Assembly (NCBI RefSeq): GCF_014656295.1 | Contig: NZ_BNCD01000017.1 | Span: 1 to 64,000, forward strand | Origin: Streptomyces sulfonofaciens | Lineage (GTDB): Bacteria > Actinomycetota > Actinomycetes > Streptomycetales > Streptomycetaceae | Length of the DNA stretch: 64,000 bases | Direction of reading: 5' to 3' | Shown here: piece after piece, positions 38,801-46,185 of the stretch | Numbering within the stretch: position 1 is the stretch's first letter | Layout: the number at the start of each line of letters is the position of its first letter | Made by a program: the position numbers and the translations under genes | The notes under the pieces: model-generated | Database searches by the model: none | Told to the model about the DNA's origin: nothing | What the model saw: the letters and a program-made list of their open reading frames with translations, nothing else

Positions 38801-41800
38801 CTACCTGGACTTCCTCAACCGGCAGAACCGCTTCCTCGCCGGACCGGACGCACAGCGGATGCTCACCTACTGGCGGGAGCACCTGCCCGCTGAGCTGCCG
38901 GTCCTCGGCCTGCCCACCGACAGGCCGCGCCCGCCGGTGCAGACGCACAACGGCGCCTCGGAGTTCTTCCGGCTCGACGCCGGGCTGACGGCCCGCGTCC
39001 ACGCGCTGGCCCGCGAGCACAACGTGACCGTGTTCGTGGTGCTGATGAGCGCGTACTACCTGCTGCTGCACCGCTACTCGGGCCAGGACGACATCGTCGT
39101 CGGCAGCCCCGTCACCGGCCGCACCCAGGAGGAGTTCGCCGGCACCTACGGCTACTTCGTCAACCCGCTGCCCCTGCACGTCAGCCTGGCCGGGCGGCCC
39201 TCGGTCGGCGAACTCCTCGCACGGGTGCGCGAGGCGGTGCTCGGCGGGCTCGACAACCAGGAGTACCCGTTCGTGCTGCTGGTGGAGAAGCTGGGCCTGC
39301 GGCACGACCCCAGCCGGTCCGCGGTCTTCCAGGCCATGTTCATCCTGCTCGCCCACAAGGTGTCCACCGAGCAGTACGGCTACCGCCTCGACTACATCGA
39401 GCTCCCGGAGGAGGAGGGGCAGTTCGACCTCACGCTCTCCGCCTACGAGGAGGGCGCGGACGGCTGCTTCCACTGCGTGTTCAAGTACAACTCCGACCTG
39501 TTCGTACCGGACACCGTCCGGCGGATGGCCAGGCACTACGTCCGACTGCTGGACGCGCTGACCCGCGCGCCCGCCGCCGCGCCCGTCGGGGCGCTCCCGC
39601 TGCTCGACGCCCGGGAGCGCCGCCGGATCCTCGGCGAATGGAGTGGCGCCGGCCGGCGGGTGACGCCAGGGCCGCCGGTCCACGAACTCATCGCCCGCTT
39701 CGCCGCCGAGTCCCCCGCGGCCGTCGCCGTCTCGGCTCCCTCGGCGTCCGGCGGCACCCGCTCGCTGACCTACGCGGCGCTGGACCACGACTGCCGCCGC
39801 GTGGCGCGGGGACTGCGCCGCCTGGGCGTCGGCGGGGGCGCGACGGTGGCGCTCTGCCTGGACAAGTCGCCCGAGCTGATCGCCGTCCTGCTCGGCGTCC
39901 TGCGGGCCGGCGCCGCCTACCTGCCGCTGGACCCCGGCCACCCCGCCGACCGGATCGCCTACATGACGTCCCACGCCGGTGCCACCCTGCTCGTCACCGC
40001 GGCCGGCCACCCGGTCCCGCCCGGCTGCGGGGCCGCCGCCGTCACCGTCGCGGAGCTGTACGCCGCCGGCGCCCCCGACGCCGGTGAAGCGGTCCAGGAC
40101 GGCCCCGGGGACCCGGACGCCGTCGTCGGTCCGGACGATGTCGCCTACACCGTCTACACCTCGGGTTCCACCGGGCGGCCCAAGGCGGTCCAGGTCACCC
40201 ATCTGAACCTCGCCTCGGCCTTCGCGGCCTGGCGCGAGGAGTACCGCCTCGACGGCGACGTCCGGGTGCACCTGCAGATGGCCGGGGTCGCCTTCGACGT
40301 CTTCTCCGGGGACCTGGTGCGCGCCCTGTGCTCCGGCGGCACGCTGGTGCTGGTCGACCGGGAGCTGCTGTTCGACACGGCCCGCCTGTACCGCACGATG
40401 GCGGCCGAGCGCGTCGACTGCGCCGAGTTCGTGCCCGCCGTGGCCCGGGCGCTGATGGCGCACTGCGAGCAGCACGGCCTCCGGCTGGACTTCCTGCGGC
40501 TGCTCGTGGTCGGCTCCGACGCGTGGAAGGTGGCCGAGCACCGGCGGCTGCGCGCCCTGTGCGGCCCCGGCACCCGGCTGGTCAACTCCTACGGCCTGAC
40601 CGAGGCCACCATCGACAGCACCTACTTCGAAGGCCCGGTGGACGGCCTCGAACCGGGCAGGATGGTGCCGATCGGGCGACCCTTCCCGTCCAGTGCCGCC
40701 TACGTCCTGGACGCGTGCGGCGAGCCGGTGCCGCCGGGCGTACGGGGCGAGCTGTGGATCGGCGGTGCGGGAGTCGCCGCCGGCTACCTCAAAGACCCCG
40801 AGCAGAGCGCGGAGCGCTTCGTCGTCCGGCTGCTCGACGGGGCGGGCCCCGGTGCGCCGGCCGGGGAAACTCCCGCTCCGGTCCGGCTCTACCGCAGCGG
40901 GGACCTGGCCTGCTGGGACGCCGACGGCGTGCTGCACCTGCTGGGTCGCACCGACAGCCAGGTCAAGGTGGCAGGACACCGCATCGAGACCGGCGAGATC
41001 GAAGCCCTCCTGACCCGGCACCCGGACATCGCCCAGGCGTGCGTGACCGTCCGCGCGGACGGCGGCGAAGGCGCCCTGTGCGCCTACTGCGTACCGGTCC
41101 CCGGTGCCGCGGCCGACCGGCGGGAGCTGCGCAGGCACCTCGCCGAGTCCCTGCCGTCCTTCATGGTTCCGGCCCACTTCACCGAGCTTTCCGAACTGCC
41201 CCTGACCCGCAACGGCAAGGTCGACGCGGACGCTCTGCCGCCGCCCGCCCACGATCCCGGCGCCGACGCCCACGAGCCCCCGGTGACGCTGTACGAGCAG
41301 CGCATGGCCGCGCACTGGCAGGCCCTGCTGGGCCTGCCGCGGGCCGGACTCGCCGACGACTTCTTCGAGGCCGGCGGCAGCTCGATCAAACTGATCGAGC
41401 TGATCCACCGGCTGCGGACCGAGTTCGGCATCGACGTGCCGGTCAGCCTGCTGTTCCGGGCCACCACGCTGCGCGGCATGGCCAGGACGGCGGAGGGCGT
41501 CGTCACCGGGCGGATCGCCGGCGCCCATCCGTACCTGACCTTCAACCCGGGTGCGGACGAGGGGCGCACGGTCTTCTGCTTCCCACCGGCCGGCGGCCAC
41601 GGGCTCGTCCACCGCCAGCTCGCCGCCCACCTGCCCGAGCACCGGCTGATCGCGTTCAACCACATCGCCGGAGACGACAAGGTGGCACGGTTCGCCGACC
41701 TGGTGGCCGCCCTGGTCCCGCAGGCCCCGGCCACGCTCTTCGGCTACTCGCTCGGTGGCAACCTCGCTTTCGAGGTGGCCAAGGAGCTCGAAGGCCGCGG

Positions 41801-42221
41801 GCACCCTGTCGCCGGCGTCGTCATCGTCGACTCGTACCGCATCCGCGAGGCGTACCCGCTCGACGAGGAGCGCATCGACGCCTTCGAACACGAGCTGCGC
41901 GCGCACCTGCGGCGGCACACCGGTTCCGAGGCGGTGGCCGAGGAGACGATGCGGCAGGCCCGCGAGTACCTGGACTTCTGCAGCAGGACACCGAACCGCG
42001 GCACCGTGCGGGCACCGGTCACCGTGATCTCCGACGAGGACAAGCTGCCGCTGTACGAGGCGGGCCGGCGCGGTAGCTGGCACGGCACCTCGACCAGCCG
42101 CACCGTGCTGCTGCGGGGCCACGGACCGCACGCGGAGATGCTCGACGGCGACCATGCGCGGCGCAACGCCGACCTGCTGCGTACCGTGCTGACCGAGGAC
42201 GTCACCCGTGCCAGCGCCTGA
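32817..42221 (+). CDS. hybrid iterative PKS-NRPS, polycyclic tetramate macrolactam synthase
   Basis: 3134 residues. Domain order: KS (about 15-440; Cys188, His323, His363), AT (550-830; Ser641 in GHSTGE, YHS at 743-745), DH (915-1190; His949, Asp1111), KR (1440-1620; TGAFGALG, Tyr1606), ACP (Ser1766), C (HHIVSDAIS at 1958-1966), A (YTSGSTGRPK at 2447; Asp2494 and Lys2801), PCP (Ser2856), TE (Ser2978 in GYSLGG, His3105). There is no ER or methyltransferase. The hand-read A-domain code D-V-G-E-L-V-S-I-D-K resembles ornithine codes. In PTM synthases one such module makes two polyene chains, joins both to ornithine, and the TE releases a tetramate. ATG 32817 has no clear ribosome site; ATG 32829 is an alternative. 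The FAD-enzyme gene overlaps by 14 nt. Confidence 0.93.
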   Translation: MDRNMTESLSAASADRIAIIGIGCRFPGHARDHRSFWRNLIDGRDCLTPTPPDRYDFATLGSRDAAGPGRMTGGRGGYIDGFDEFDPAFFGISPREAGHMDPQQRKLLEVAWEALEDGGQRPAELAGAQVGVYIGAFTLDYKILQFSDLGFESLAAHTATGTMMAILANRISHCFDFRGPSLSIDTACSSSLVAVHLACQSLLRGESELALAGGTLLHMAPQYTIAETKGGFLSAEGRSRAFDAAADGYVRAEGVGVVVLKRLADALRDDDPVHAVVTGTAVNQDGRTNGITVPNPDAQAALVERVCAEAGITPGDLQYVEAHGTSTPVGDRIEAATLARVLSVGRAPGAPCYVGSVKTNIGHAESAAGVAGLIKTALALKHRRIPPHLNLERISPAIGSELPYEIPTRAVDWPAHEGPARAGVNSFGFGGTNAHVLMEEPPPRPAAGESARPPAHTILPLSARDPAALPDLAAGIRQELAGGGADGRPVPLADLGHTLAHRRQHHEHRMSVVYSSRQSLDEALAACRRGEPHPRVLTGRRREPAQRLLAWVFTGMGPQWWGMGRQLLASEPVYREAVLRCDREIHRQAGWSVAEELAADETASRMAETWLAQPANFAVQVGLAALWRSRGIRPDAIVGHSTGEIAAFYEAGVYSLADAVRVVLHRSRLQQTLTGTGTMLAVGLPEAEAARRIWPHRDQVSVAASNSPFATTLSGDRQALLDIADRLREEQVFARFLTVQVPYHSVRMDDIKDDLLGALDDLAPRPARLPLYLTAREGTAHGTELDAAYWWQNVREQVRFRSAVDRLARDGHRIFLEIGPHPVLAHAVHECLRDTAPAGTDSSDGTAGALVLPSIRRQEDEPERFTRSLAALHNAGLDVAWDVLQPAGRTVSLPPYPFRRERHWVEPEPVRQVRLGVMDHPLLGRRTAHPHPTWQVRLDLERLPYLADHRIQGNVVFPAAGYLEMAAQAVRSLTGGGEATLAGIELHKALFLSGAASSTVQLTLDPTSARFTVAAAGAAATVHATGAVHTEQHRTPGPALDPDAVRVRCRRHLKREACYAALAELGYHYGTAFQGIEEVWTGRGEALARIRPEALPAEDAAGSHVHPVLLDACFQTLLSAHLPDNGAVGGIRLPRTIREVRLRPAGEAVLWAHATVVGHDDGELTGDIALYTDQGAPLGRITGFTAVDVEHAAASAGQDTIDGWLAEPVWTEVAAVPGEPAPPDGLLVLADAGGTGDALARLARTRGSLCHLVRHGTAYRREKGATTVRPGHRADLQRLFAELDTPFDAVVHLWNLDLPPLDAATCEALDGCADLGAYSLVGLAQLLPSACPGARLHIVTRGAQAADGNDQVAPLAAPAWGVGRVLWQQELTAHRGRLIDLDPAGDRDGAAEAEALLREVSAADPCAAPDEEEIALRGHRRYTCRLRPPTDLSRPLPLRLRPDGSYLVTGAFGALGRLLCRTLVARGARRLVLAGRGALPERDQWAGTDPASPAGVRIAFVRELEALGAEALPVALDITDEAALTGWLAGHRRRGLPPVRGVFHLAGQVRDATVTDMDRAAFDTAYRPKVTGGYLLHRLLRDEPLDHFVLFSSIASLLTTAGQTNYAAGNAFLDALAHHRRALGLPALSLDWGPWATGMIEELGLVEHYRSARGMTSLTPAAGMAVLERVIGQDRAQLLVATITDWPVFLAWYSAPPPLVGELAADLGGRPADEPDGFLAHFAEADEATRRQLLTARFTALVADVMRLGSARIGPSDELNSLGLDSLLAMELRARIHTELGVALPVVALLGNATVDALVDRLADGLGEQPTAGAAVDADPVEEHTDELCHPLTHNQKALWFLEQLNPEAFAYNIGGAVEVRTALDPDLLFAAFRTLVERHPSLRANFVLQDGGPVQRVSTEARAETRLFDVEGRPWEEVHDMIVREYRRPYDLARDPLVRLHLFRRAPDDWVIMKGVHHIVSDAISTFTFIEELFALYEGARRGRPVQLPPVRARYLDFLNRQNRFLAGPDAQRMLTYWREHLPAELPVLGLPTDRPRPPVQTHNGASEFFRLDAGLTARVHALAREHNVTVFVVLMSAYYLLLHRYSGQDDIVVGSPVTGRTQEEFAGTYGYFVNPLPLHVSLAGRPSVGELLARVREAVLGGLDNQEYPFVLLVEKLGLRHDPSRSAVFQAMFILLAHKVSTEQYGYRLDYIELPEEEGQFDLTLSAYEEGADGCFHCVFKYNSDLFVPDTVRRMARHYVRLLDALTRAPAAAPVGALPLLDARERRRILGEWSGAGRRVTPGPPVHELIARFAAESPAAVAVSAPSASGGTRSLTYAALDHDCRRVARGLRRLGVGGGATVALCLDKSPELIAVLLGVLRAGAAYLPLDPGHPADRIAYMTSHAGATLLVTAAGHPVPPGCGAAAVTVAELYAAGAPDAGEAVQDGPGDPDAVVGPDDVAYTVYTSGSTGRPKAVQVTHLNLASAFAAWREEYRLDGDVRVHLQMAGVAFDVFSGDLVRALCSGGTLVLVDRELLFDTARLYRTMAAERVDCAEFVPAVARALMAHCEQHGLRLDFLRLLVVGSDAWKVAEHRRLRALCGPGTRLVNSYGLTEATIDSTYFEGPVDGLEPGRMVPIGRPFPSSAAYVLDACGEPVPPGVRGELWIGGAGVAAGYLKDPEQSAERFVVRLLDGAGPGAPAGETPAPVRLYRSGDLACWDADGVLHLLGRTDSQVKVAGHRIETGEIEALLTRHPDIAQACVTVRADGGEGALCAYCVPVPGAAADRRELRRHLAESLPSFMVPAHFTELSELPLTRNGKVDADALPPPAHDPGADAHEPPVTLYEQRMAAHWQALLGLPRAGLADDFFEAGGSSIKLIELIHRLRTEFGIDVPVSLLFRATTLRGMARTAEGVVTGRIAGAHPYLTFNPGADEGRTVFCFPPAGGHGLVHRQLAAHLPEHRLIAFNHIAGDDKVARFADLVAALVPQAPATLFGYSLGGNLAFEVAKELEGRGHPVAGVVIVDSYRIREAYPLDEERIDAFEHELRAHLRRHTGSEAVAEETMRQAREYLDFCSRTPNRGTVRAPVTVISDEDKLPLYEAGRRGSWHGTSTSRTVLLRGHGPHAEMLDGDHARRNADLLRTVLTEDVTRASA

Positions 42222-43926
42222 CGCCGGGCCCGACTGGAGCACCCGTGACCGCCCGCTCGGGGCACCGCCCAGGGTCATCGTGATCGGCGCCGGCGTCGCC
42301 GGCCTGGCCACCGGCTGCTACGCGCAGATGAGCGGCATGCAGACGCGGATCTTCGAGAAGCACGTCCTGCCCGGCGGCTGCTGCACCGCCTGGTCACGCG
42401 GGGGCTACCTCTTCGACTACTGCATCGAGTGGCTGATCGGCACGGCGGAGGGCAACGACGCACACCGGATCTGGCGGGAGCTGGGCGCCCTGGACGGCAA
42501 GACCATCGCCAACTTCGAACTGTTCAACCGCGTCGTGGACGTCGACGGCAGGTCGGTGACGTTCTACAACGACCCGGAGCGCCTGGAACGCCACCTGCTC
42601 GCGCTCTCCCCGGCCGACGCACGCCAGATCCGCGCGTTCTGCCGCGACCTGAGCCGCTTCACCGCCCTCGACCTGCACCCCTTCCTCACGCCTCCGCCGC
42701 TGCGGACGCTGCGGGAGCGGGCCGAGCTGCTGCGTGCGGTGCTGCCGAGGTTCCGGCTGCTGTGGCGGACCGCCGCCACCCCCATGCACGCCTTCGCGGA
42801 CCGCTTCCACGACCCGCTGCTGCGCAGCGCGTTCCGCAACATCTTCTTCCAGGACCCGGAGGGCTTCCCGCTGCTGCCGTACCTGTTCAACATGGCCGCC
42901 GCGCACAACCTCAACGCGGGATTCCCGCAGGGCGGTTCCCTCGGCCTCGCCCGGTCGATCGAGAGCCGCTACACCTCGCTGGGCGGAGTGGTCGGCTACC
43001 GGTCCAGGGTCGAGCGGATCCTCGTCGAGGACGGCCGCGCGGTCGGCGTCCAGCTCCGCGGCGGGGCACGGCACTACGCCGACCACGTCGTCTCCGCCTG
43101 CGACGGCCGCACCACGGTCTACGGCCTGCTGGACGGCCGGTACACGGGCCCCCGGATCGAACGGCTCTACCAGGAGATCCTGGGCAGGCCCGGCGCCCTC
43201 TTCCCGGCCGTGGTGTCCGTCTTCGTCGGCGTGGACGGCAGCGTGGGCGGGGCGGACCCGCACAGCACCACCTACCTGCTCACCGCCGAACAGGCCGCCC
43301 GGTTGCCCGGCGCGTTGCAGCGCAGCCTCGTGGTGCAGCTCCGCTCCCGTTACGCGGAGGGCTTCGCCCCGGCCGGCAAGTCCCTGCTGCACTGCACCTA
43401 CTTCAGCGACTTCCACTCCTGGAAGGACCTGCGCGCCCGCAGCCGCCGGGAGTACCGGGCGCGCAAGCAGCGGGCGGCCGACACCGTCCTCGACTTCCTG
43501 GAGCGGCGCTACCCGGGGATCGGCGCGCGCACCGAGGTGGTGGACGTCGCCTCACCGGCCACCACCGAGCGCTACACGGGAAACAGCCAGGGCAGCATCC
43601 TCGCCTGGAAGGCGTTCTCGGAGGCCGATGACGTGGCGGCCCGGCTGGTGGCCCGGGACCGGATGCGGCTGCCGGGCCTGCGCGGCTTCTCCATGGCCGG
43701 GCAGTGGGTGGGCCTCGGCGGCCTGATCAGGGCCGCGTCCACCGGCCGGTTCGCCGTGCGGTACCTGTGCGAGGAACTCGGCATGCCCTTTCGCGCCTGG
43801 CCGAGCACCGACCGCGAGCCCTGGCACAGCGGCAGGCTGGGCCGGCTGCCGCAGCTCGACCGGTGGCCCGCACCGCGGCACCGGGGGACCGCGGGCGGAC
43901 CGGCACCGAAGGGAGGACGCGCGTGA
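42208..43926 (+). CDS. FAD-dependent phytoene-desaturase-like oxidoreductase 1 (PTM cyclase type)
   Basis: 572 residues. The dinucleotide motif VIGAGVAGLATGC is near residue 24, followed by the family's GGCCTAWSRGGYLFD and a C-terminal FAD-binding segment (GQWVGLGGLIRAASTGR). It overlaps the synthase end by 14 nt and the next gene by GTGA, so all three are translated as one unit. In known PTM clusters two such enzymes form the carbocyclic five-membered rings. Which of the two closes the first ring cannot be decided here. The last 50 residues are a Pro/Gly/Arg-rich tail. Confidence 0.9.
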   Translation: MPAPDAGPDWSTRDRPLGAPPRVIVIGAGVAGLATGCYAQMSGMQTRIFEKHVLPGGCCTAWSRGGYLFDYCIEWLIGTAEGNDAHRIWRELGALDGKTIANFELFNRVVDVDGRSVTFYNDPERLERHLLALSPADARQIRAFCRDLSRFTALDLHPFLTPPPLRTLRERAELLRAVLPRFRLLWRTAATPMHAFADRFHDPLLRSAFRNIFFQDPEGFPLLPYLFNMAAAHNLNAGFPQGGSLGLARSIESRYTSLGGVVGYRSRVERILVEDGRAVGVQLRGGARHYADHVVSACDGRTTVYGLLDGRYTGPRIERLYQEILGRPGALFPAVVSVFVGVDGSVGGADPHSTTYLLTAEQAARLPGALQRSLVVQLRSRYAEGFAPAGKSLLHCTYFSDFHSWKDLRARSRREYRARKQRAADTVLDFLERRYPGIGARTEVVDVASPATTERYTGNSQGSILAWKAFSEADDVAARLVARDRMRLPGLRGFSMAGQWVGLGGLIRAASTGRFAVRYLCEELGMPFRAWPSTDREPWHSGRLGRLPQLDRWPAPRHRGTAGGPAPKGGRA

Positions 43927-45581
43927 CCACCGCACGGCAGACCATGGTCATCGTCGGCGGCGGACTCGGCGGGCTCTCGACGGGCTGCTACGCCCAGATG
44001 AACGGCTACCGGTCCACCATCCTGGAGATGCACGAGCTGCCCGGCGGCTGCTGCACCTCCTGGGACCGCGGCGACTTCACCTTCGACTGCTGCGTCAGTT
44101 GGCTGCTCGGCTGCGGGCCCGGCAACGAGATGCACCGCATCTGGCTGGAGCTCGGCGCGCTCCAGGGCAAGCAGGTACGCCACTTCGACGTGTTCAACAC
44201 CGTGCGCGACCGGGAGGGCAGGGAGGTGCGCTTCTACTCCGACCCCGACCGGCTCGAAGCCCACCTGCTCGACATCTCTCCGGCGGACGCCCGGCTCATC
44301 CGGCGGTTCTGCGGCGGGCTGCGGGCGTTCCGCCGGTGCCTGCGGCACTACCCCTTCCTCACCCCGGTGGGCCTGATGCCGCCCGCCGAGCGCTGGCGGA
44401 TGCTCGCCCGCTTCGTGCCGTACTACCCCGCCATCAGCCGGTCGATCGGCACCCTGATGACCGACTACTCGGCCCGCTTCCGCCACCCGCTGCTGCGCGA
44501 GGCGTTCAACTACATCCTCTTCGAGAAGCACCCGGCCTTCCCCGTGCTGCCCTTCCTCTTCCAGCTCGCCTCCCACGCGAACCTCTCGGCCGGGGTGCCC
44601 GAGGGCGGCTCGCTGGGACTCGCCCGCTCCATCGAGCAGCGCTACCTGCGGCTGGGCGGCGACATCCGCTACAACGCCAAGGTGGTGCGGATCCTCGTCG
44701 AGCGGGACCGCGCGGTAGGGGTGCGGCTGAGCGACGGCCGTGAGATCCGCGCGGACGTCGTGGTCTCCGCCTGCGACGGACAGACCACGCTGCTGCGGCT
44801 GCTGGGCGGCCGCTACCTCGGCGACGCCTACCGCGAGCTGTACACCAGCACCATCGAGGAACCCGGCATGATCTTCCCGGGCTATGTCACCGTGTTCCTG
44901 GGGCTGCGGCGCCCCTTCCCCGCCGCGACCCCCTGCACCACCTACCTGCTGGACGAGGACAGGGCCGCCGAACTCGTCGGCATCCGGCACGCCAGCATCA
45001 ACGTCCAGTTCCGCAGCGCCTACTACCCGGAGCTGTCGCCCCCGGGCTCCGCGGTCGTCTACGCCAGCTACTTCAGCGACGTCGGCCCGTGGCGCGACCT
45101 GAGCACCGGTGAGGAGCAGACCAGCCGGGTGCGGCGCGGACAGGAACTGCACACGCTGCCGGTCGGCCGCGGCCGCGCCTACCAGCGGGCGAAGCGCAGG
45201 GTGCGCGACGCGGTCATCGGCATGCTGGACGAGCGCTATCCGGGACTGGCCGCAGCCACCGCGGTACGCGATGTCTCCACCCCGCTGACACAGGTGCGCT
45301 ACACCGGGAACCACGACGGCACCGTGCTCGGCTGGCAGCCGTTCGTCGCGGGCGGCGAGACCGTCGAGAAACTGGTCAAGCGGTACGGGCCCGCGCTGCC
45401 GGGCCTGCAGAACTTCTACCTCTCCGGCGTCTGGGCGACCACCGGCGGGCTCATCAGGGCGGCGGCGGCCGGGCGGCATGTCATGCAGTTCGTCTGCCGC
45501 GACGACGGCAGGCCCTTCCGCACCACGCTCGACGAGACGGCGGCCCCGCCGACCCACGTCGTGGTCCCCGTGGGAGAGTGA
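43923..45581 (+). CDS. FAD-dependent phytoene-desaturase-like oxidoreductase 2 (PTM cyclase type)
   Basis: 552 residues, clearly a paralogue of the preceding enzyme: VIVGGGLGGLSTGC at residues 9-22, then GGCCTSWDRGDFTFD and a C-terminal GVWATTGGLIRAAAAGR. GTG 43923 lies inside the stop of the preceding gene (GTGA). Two desaturase-like enzymes side by side are the hallmark of PTM loci making 5/5-type ring systems. The conserved double Cys in GGCC is shared by both proteins. Confidence 0.9.
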   Translation: MTTARQTMVIVGGGLGGLSTGCYAQMNGYRSTILEMHELPGGCCTSWDRGDFTFDCCVSWLLGCGPGNEMHRIWLELGALQGKQVRHFDVFNTVRDREGREVRFYSDPDRLEAHLLDISPADARLIRRFCGGLRAFRRCLRHYPFLTPVGLMPPAERWRMLARFVPYYPAISRSIGTLMTDYSARFRHPLLREAFNYILFEKHPAFPVLPFLFQLASHANLSAGVPEGGSLGLARSIEQRYLRLGGDIRYNAKVVRILVERDRAVGVRLSDGREIRADVVVSACDGQTTLLRLLGGRYLGDAYRELYTSTIEEPGMIFPGYVTVFLGLRRPFPAATPCTTYLLDEDRAAELVGIRHASINVQFRSAYYPELSPPGSAVVYASYFSDVGPWRDLSTGEEQTSRVRRGQELHTLPVGRGRAYQRAKRRVRDAVIGMLDERYPGLAAATAVRDVSTPLTQVRYTGNHDGTVLGWQPFVAGGETVEKLVKRYGPALPGLQNFYLSGVWATTGGLIRAAAAGRHVMQFVCRDDGRPFRTTLDETAAPPTHVVVPVGE

Positions 45582-45645
45582 GGCGCCGCGCCGCTGCAGG
45601 ACGCCGGCGGGCAACGCCAGGCACCGGACCACGAAGGGACCACGG

Positions 45646-46134
45646 ATGACCAGAGCACCCGAAGTCGGCGCCGCCGCACCCGACTTCGCCCTGCCCGGCC
45701 TGCTGCTCTCCTCGGACGCGGTCCGCCGGCGCGAGTACCGGCTGGCCGACGCCAAGGGCCGCCCTCTCGTCCTGGTCTTCTACCCGGGCGACGGCACCAT
45801 GGTGTGCACGAAGCAACTCTGCTCGTACACCTCCGAGCTCGACCGGTTCAAGGACCTGGGGGCCGACGTCTGGGCCGTCAGCCCGCAGGACCTCGACAGC
45901 CACGAGAAGTTCGCCCGCAAGCACGGCCTCGCCTTCCCGCTGCTCTACGACGAAGGGCAGGCGGTGGCGGCGGCCTTCGGCATCAGAGCGCCCGGCGTCG
46001 GTCCCCGCAGGTCGGTGTTCGTGCTGGACGGCGACGGTGTGGTCCGCTGGCGGCACATCGCCCTGGTGGGGTTGACCTTCCGCAGCACCGACACCCTCGT
46101 GGAACAGCTCGCTCTGCTGCGCGACGGACGGTGA
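45646..46134 (+). CDS. PrxQ/BCP-type peroxiredoxin in the PTM cluster
   Basis: 162 residues, AhpC/TSA fold. Peroxidatic Cys54 lies in GTMVCTKQLC and a second Cys, Cys59, lies five residues on, the CTxxxC pattern of bacterioferritin-comigratory protein/PrxQ enzymes. It should reduce H2O2 or organic peroxides with thioredoxin. ATG 45646 follows GAAGGGA, 64 nt after the second FAD enzyme on the same strand. It occupies the place where PTM clusters normally have an alcohol-dehydrogenase-like cyclase gene. It may detoxify peroxide formed by the FAD enzymes or act on an oxidised intermediate; both are inference. Confidence 0.88.
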   Translation: MTRAPEVGAAAPDFALPGLLLSSDAVRRREYRLADAKGRPLVLVFYPGDGTMVCTKQLCSYTSELDRFKDLGADVWAVSPQDLDSHEKFARKHGLAFPLLYDEGQAVAAAFGIRAPGVGPRRSVFVLDGDGVVRWRHIALVGLTFRSTDTLVEQLALLRDGR

Positions 46135-46138
46135 CCGG

Positions 46139-46154
46139 CCGCGCCCGGGCGCGG
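46139..46154. terminator. palindromic terminator between peroxiredoxin and P450
   Basis: CCGCGCCCGGGCGCGG is a perfect 16-nt palindrome, 4 nt after the peroxiredoxin stop and 31 nt beyond the stop of the convergent P450 gene. It likely ends transcription of the biosynthetic operon. Confidence 0.6.
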
Positions 46155-46185
46155 CGCGATCGGTCCTCCGCTCCCGCGCGACGCC

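Noticed and set aside
33531..42311. A 2926-codon open frame on the minus strand
   Set aside because: It is the mirror of the PKS-NRPS gene. High GC at third positions removes stops on the opposite strand, and the translation has no domain resemblance.
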